Shown here in pieces: positions 63,280 through 64,000 of a stretch of 64,000 nucleotides of DNA. The position numbers and the translations under genes were made by a program. Positions within the stretch are counted from its first letter, which is position 1, and each line of letters begins with the position of its first letter. The DNA comes from JAJNPS01 sp031426185 (GTDB lineage Bacteria > Pseudomonadota > Alphaproteobacteria > Rhodobacterales > Rhodobacteraceae), in assembly GCA_031426185.1 (NCBI GenBank), contig JANPKV010000389.1, positions 1 through 64,000 of the forward strand, written 5' to 3'. Under the pieces are notes generated by a model. That model had not been told where the DNA came from and did not search any database. It saw nothing but the letters and a program-made list of their open reading frames with translations.

Positions 63280-64000
63280 CTATTTGGCGTCGACCTCAGC
63301 CTGCAGCTTGATGATTTCTGCCTTTGCCCAGGCAGTTGCGGCTTCGGGCGTTTCGCCGTTCAGAAGCACACGCTGGATCATCTGCGGCAAGATATTCGAG
63401 GCGTTCAGCGCACCCGAATAATAGTTCGGCGGATGGTTCGGCGATTCCCAACCCAGCGAGCGGCCATAAGACACGGCGTCGAACACCGTCTGCATGTCTT
63501 CCGGCTTCATCATCTTGATCAGGGGGTCATCCATGTAGAGTGGGCTTGTCCGGTAAGACACCAGCGGCGGCGTCAGATGCACCGGGACGGTGCGCAGGAA
63601 CGGCAACAGGTTTTCCGGCAGCATCAGATATTCGAGGAACGCCTTGGACAAGTCCAATTCAGGCGAATTGGCCATGATTGCGTGCGACTTTCGGCTCAAG
63701 GGGCCGGCCCGCATCACACCCATCGGTTGGTCGAGCACCCGGGTGACCGGGACAAGCTCGGGATTGTCGCGCGCCGTATGCACCAGAAGACGTCCGCCAT
63801 ACATCGAGATTGCCACGCGCTCGGCAACGAAGGCATCGATGCTGTCCCACCACTCCCAAGTGGTGCTGTCGGGCGGCGAGTAGGCGTAAAGCTCTTTCAG
63901 GTAGTTCAGGGTGGCGATCGATTCCGGGCTGTCGACCAGTGGCTTCAGGTCGGTGTCAAAGACGAAGCCGCCGTTCTGCCAGAGGAAGACTTCATAGTGC
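63280..64000 (-). CDS. ABC importer solute-binding protein, family 1 type (5' end outside window)
   Basis: The last ~240 residues of an extracellular solute-binding protein; the frame is open to the edge of the window. Features: 'WEWWDSIDAFVAERVAISMY', 'GVMRAGPLSRKSHAIMANSP', 'KAFLEYLMLPENLLPFLRTV' and a C-terminal 'RVLLNGETPEAATAWAKAEI'. The signal peptide lies beyond the window. Ligand unknown; family members bind sugars and polyols. It is the first gene of this minus-strand operon within the window, 74 bases before the MalF-type permease. Confidence 0.85.
   Translation of the reverse strand, partial: HYEVFLWQNGGFVFDTDLKPLVDSPESIATLNYLKELYAYSPPDSTTWEWWDSIDAFVAERVAISMYGGRLLVHTARDNPELVPVTRVLDQPMGVMRAGPLSRKSHAIMANSPELDLSKAFLEYLMLPENLLPFLRTVPVHLTPPLVSYRTSPLYMDDPLIKMMKPEDMQTVFDAVSYGRSLGWESPNHPPNYYSGALNASNILPQMIQRVLLNGETPEAATAWAKAEIIKLQAEVDAK

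Noticed and set aside
1..64000. CRISPR array, rRNA or intact prophage
   Set aside because: No regular repeat-spacer pattern, no rRNA-like sequence, and no capsid, terminase or portal genes; the contractile-tail genes are clearly T6SS.

Overview
The window is high-GC DNA, almost certainly from an alphaproteobacterium close to the Rhodobacteraceae. The evidence is the codon use, dense gene packing with many ATGA/GTGA/TGATG overlaps, Rhodobacterales-like serine recombinase and IS debris, and a type VI secretion system (T6SS) without a recognisable TssJ. This is inferred from gene content; no rRNA or intact tRNA is present.

Left part (1-11.4 kb): decayed accessory DNA. It opens with the C-terminus of an Orn/Lys/Arg decarboxylase. 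A 5'-truncated ankyrin-cytochrome c gene follows, abutting a serine recombinase remnant. Next is a copper-flavoured cluster: a frameshifted multicopper oxidase, a YqaA-type membrane protein, a DUF302 protein, a 38-residue membrane peptide, a secreted EF-hand protein and an OmpR-type two-component system. Beyond it lie fragments of IS6, serine recombinase and IS630 genes, a two-gene cassette with an M15-type peptidase fold (9.1-10.0 kb), and an inactive IS6 element whose terminal repeats can still be read (10469-11278).

Middle part (11.5-26.1 kb): an uncommon locus. It has two radical SAM proteins, a DUF6492 protein, two large multidomain glycosyltransferases (translationally coupled), and a three-gene minus-strand operon of a secreted caspase-like protein with Sel1 repeats, a glycosyltransferase-Sel1 fusion and an unknown protein. 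It also holds small secreted proteins and an AT-richer gene for a YopT/AvrPphB-like (C58) cysteine peptidase broken by a one-base frameshift in an A run. I cannot assign the locus one pathway; protein or surface glycosylation is the most economical guess.

Right-middle part (26.2-57.4 kb): a complete-looking T6SS. On the plus strand the order is tssA, tssB, tssC, hcp, tagJ, tssE, tssF, tssG, tssH, vgrG, a DUF6931 gene, PAAR, fha, tssK, tssL, tssM, tagF, pppA; ppkA and an OmpA-family gene face them. The phosphorylation switch (PpkA, PppA, FHA, TagF) is complete. Divergent from tssA is an ExbB-ExbD-ExbD operon whose last gene encodes a protein resembling the extracytoplasmic part of PpkA. Beyond ppkA are a membrane-anchored M15-type peptidase and a Tlde1-like L,D-transpeptidase-fold protein, a good candidate T6SS effector.

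Right end (57.6-64 kb): a minus-strand ABC importer operon. It encodes a family-1-type solute-binding protein (running off the window), two MalF/MalG-type permeases, a NIF3-like protein, an NMT1/THI5-like binding protein without a signal peptide, a MalK-type ATPase, and then a TetR regulator.
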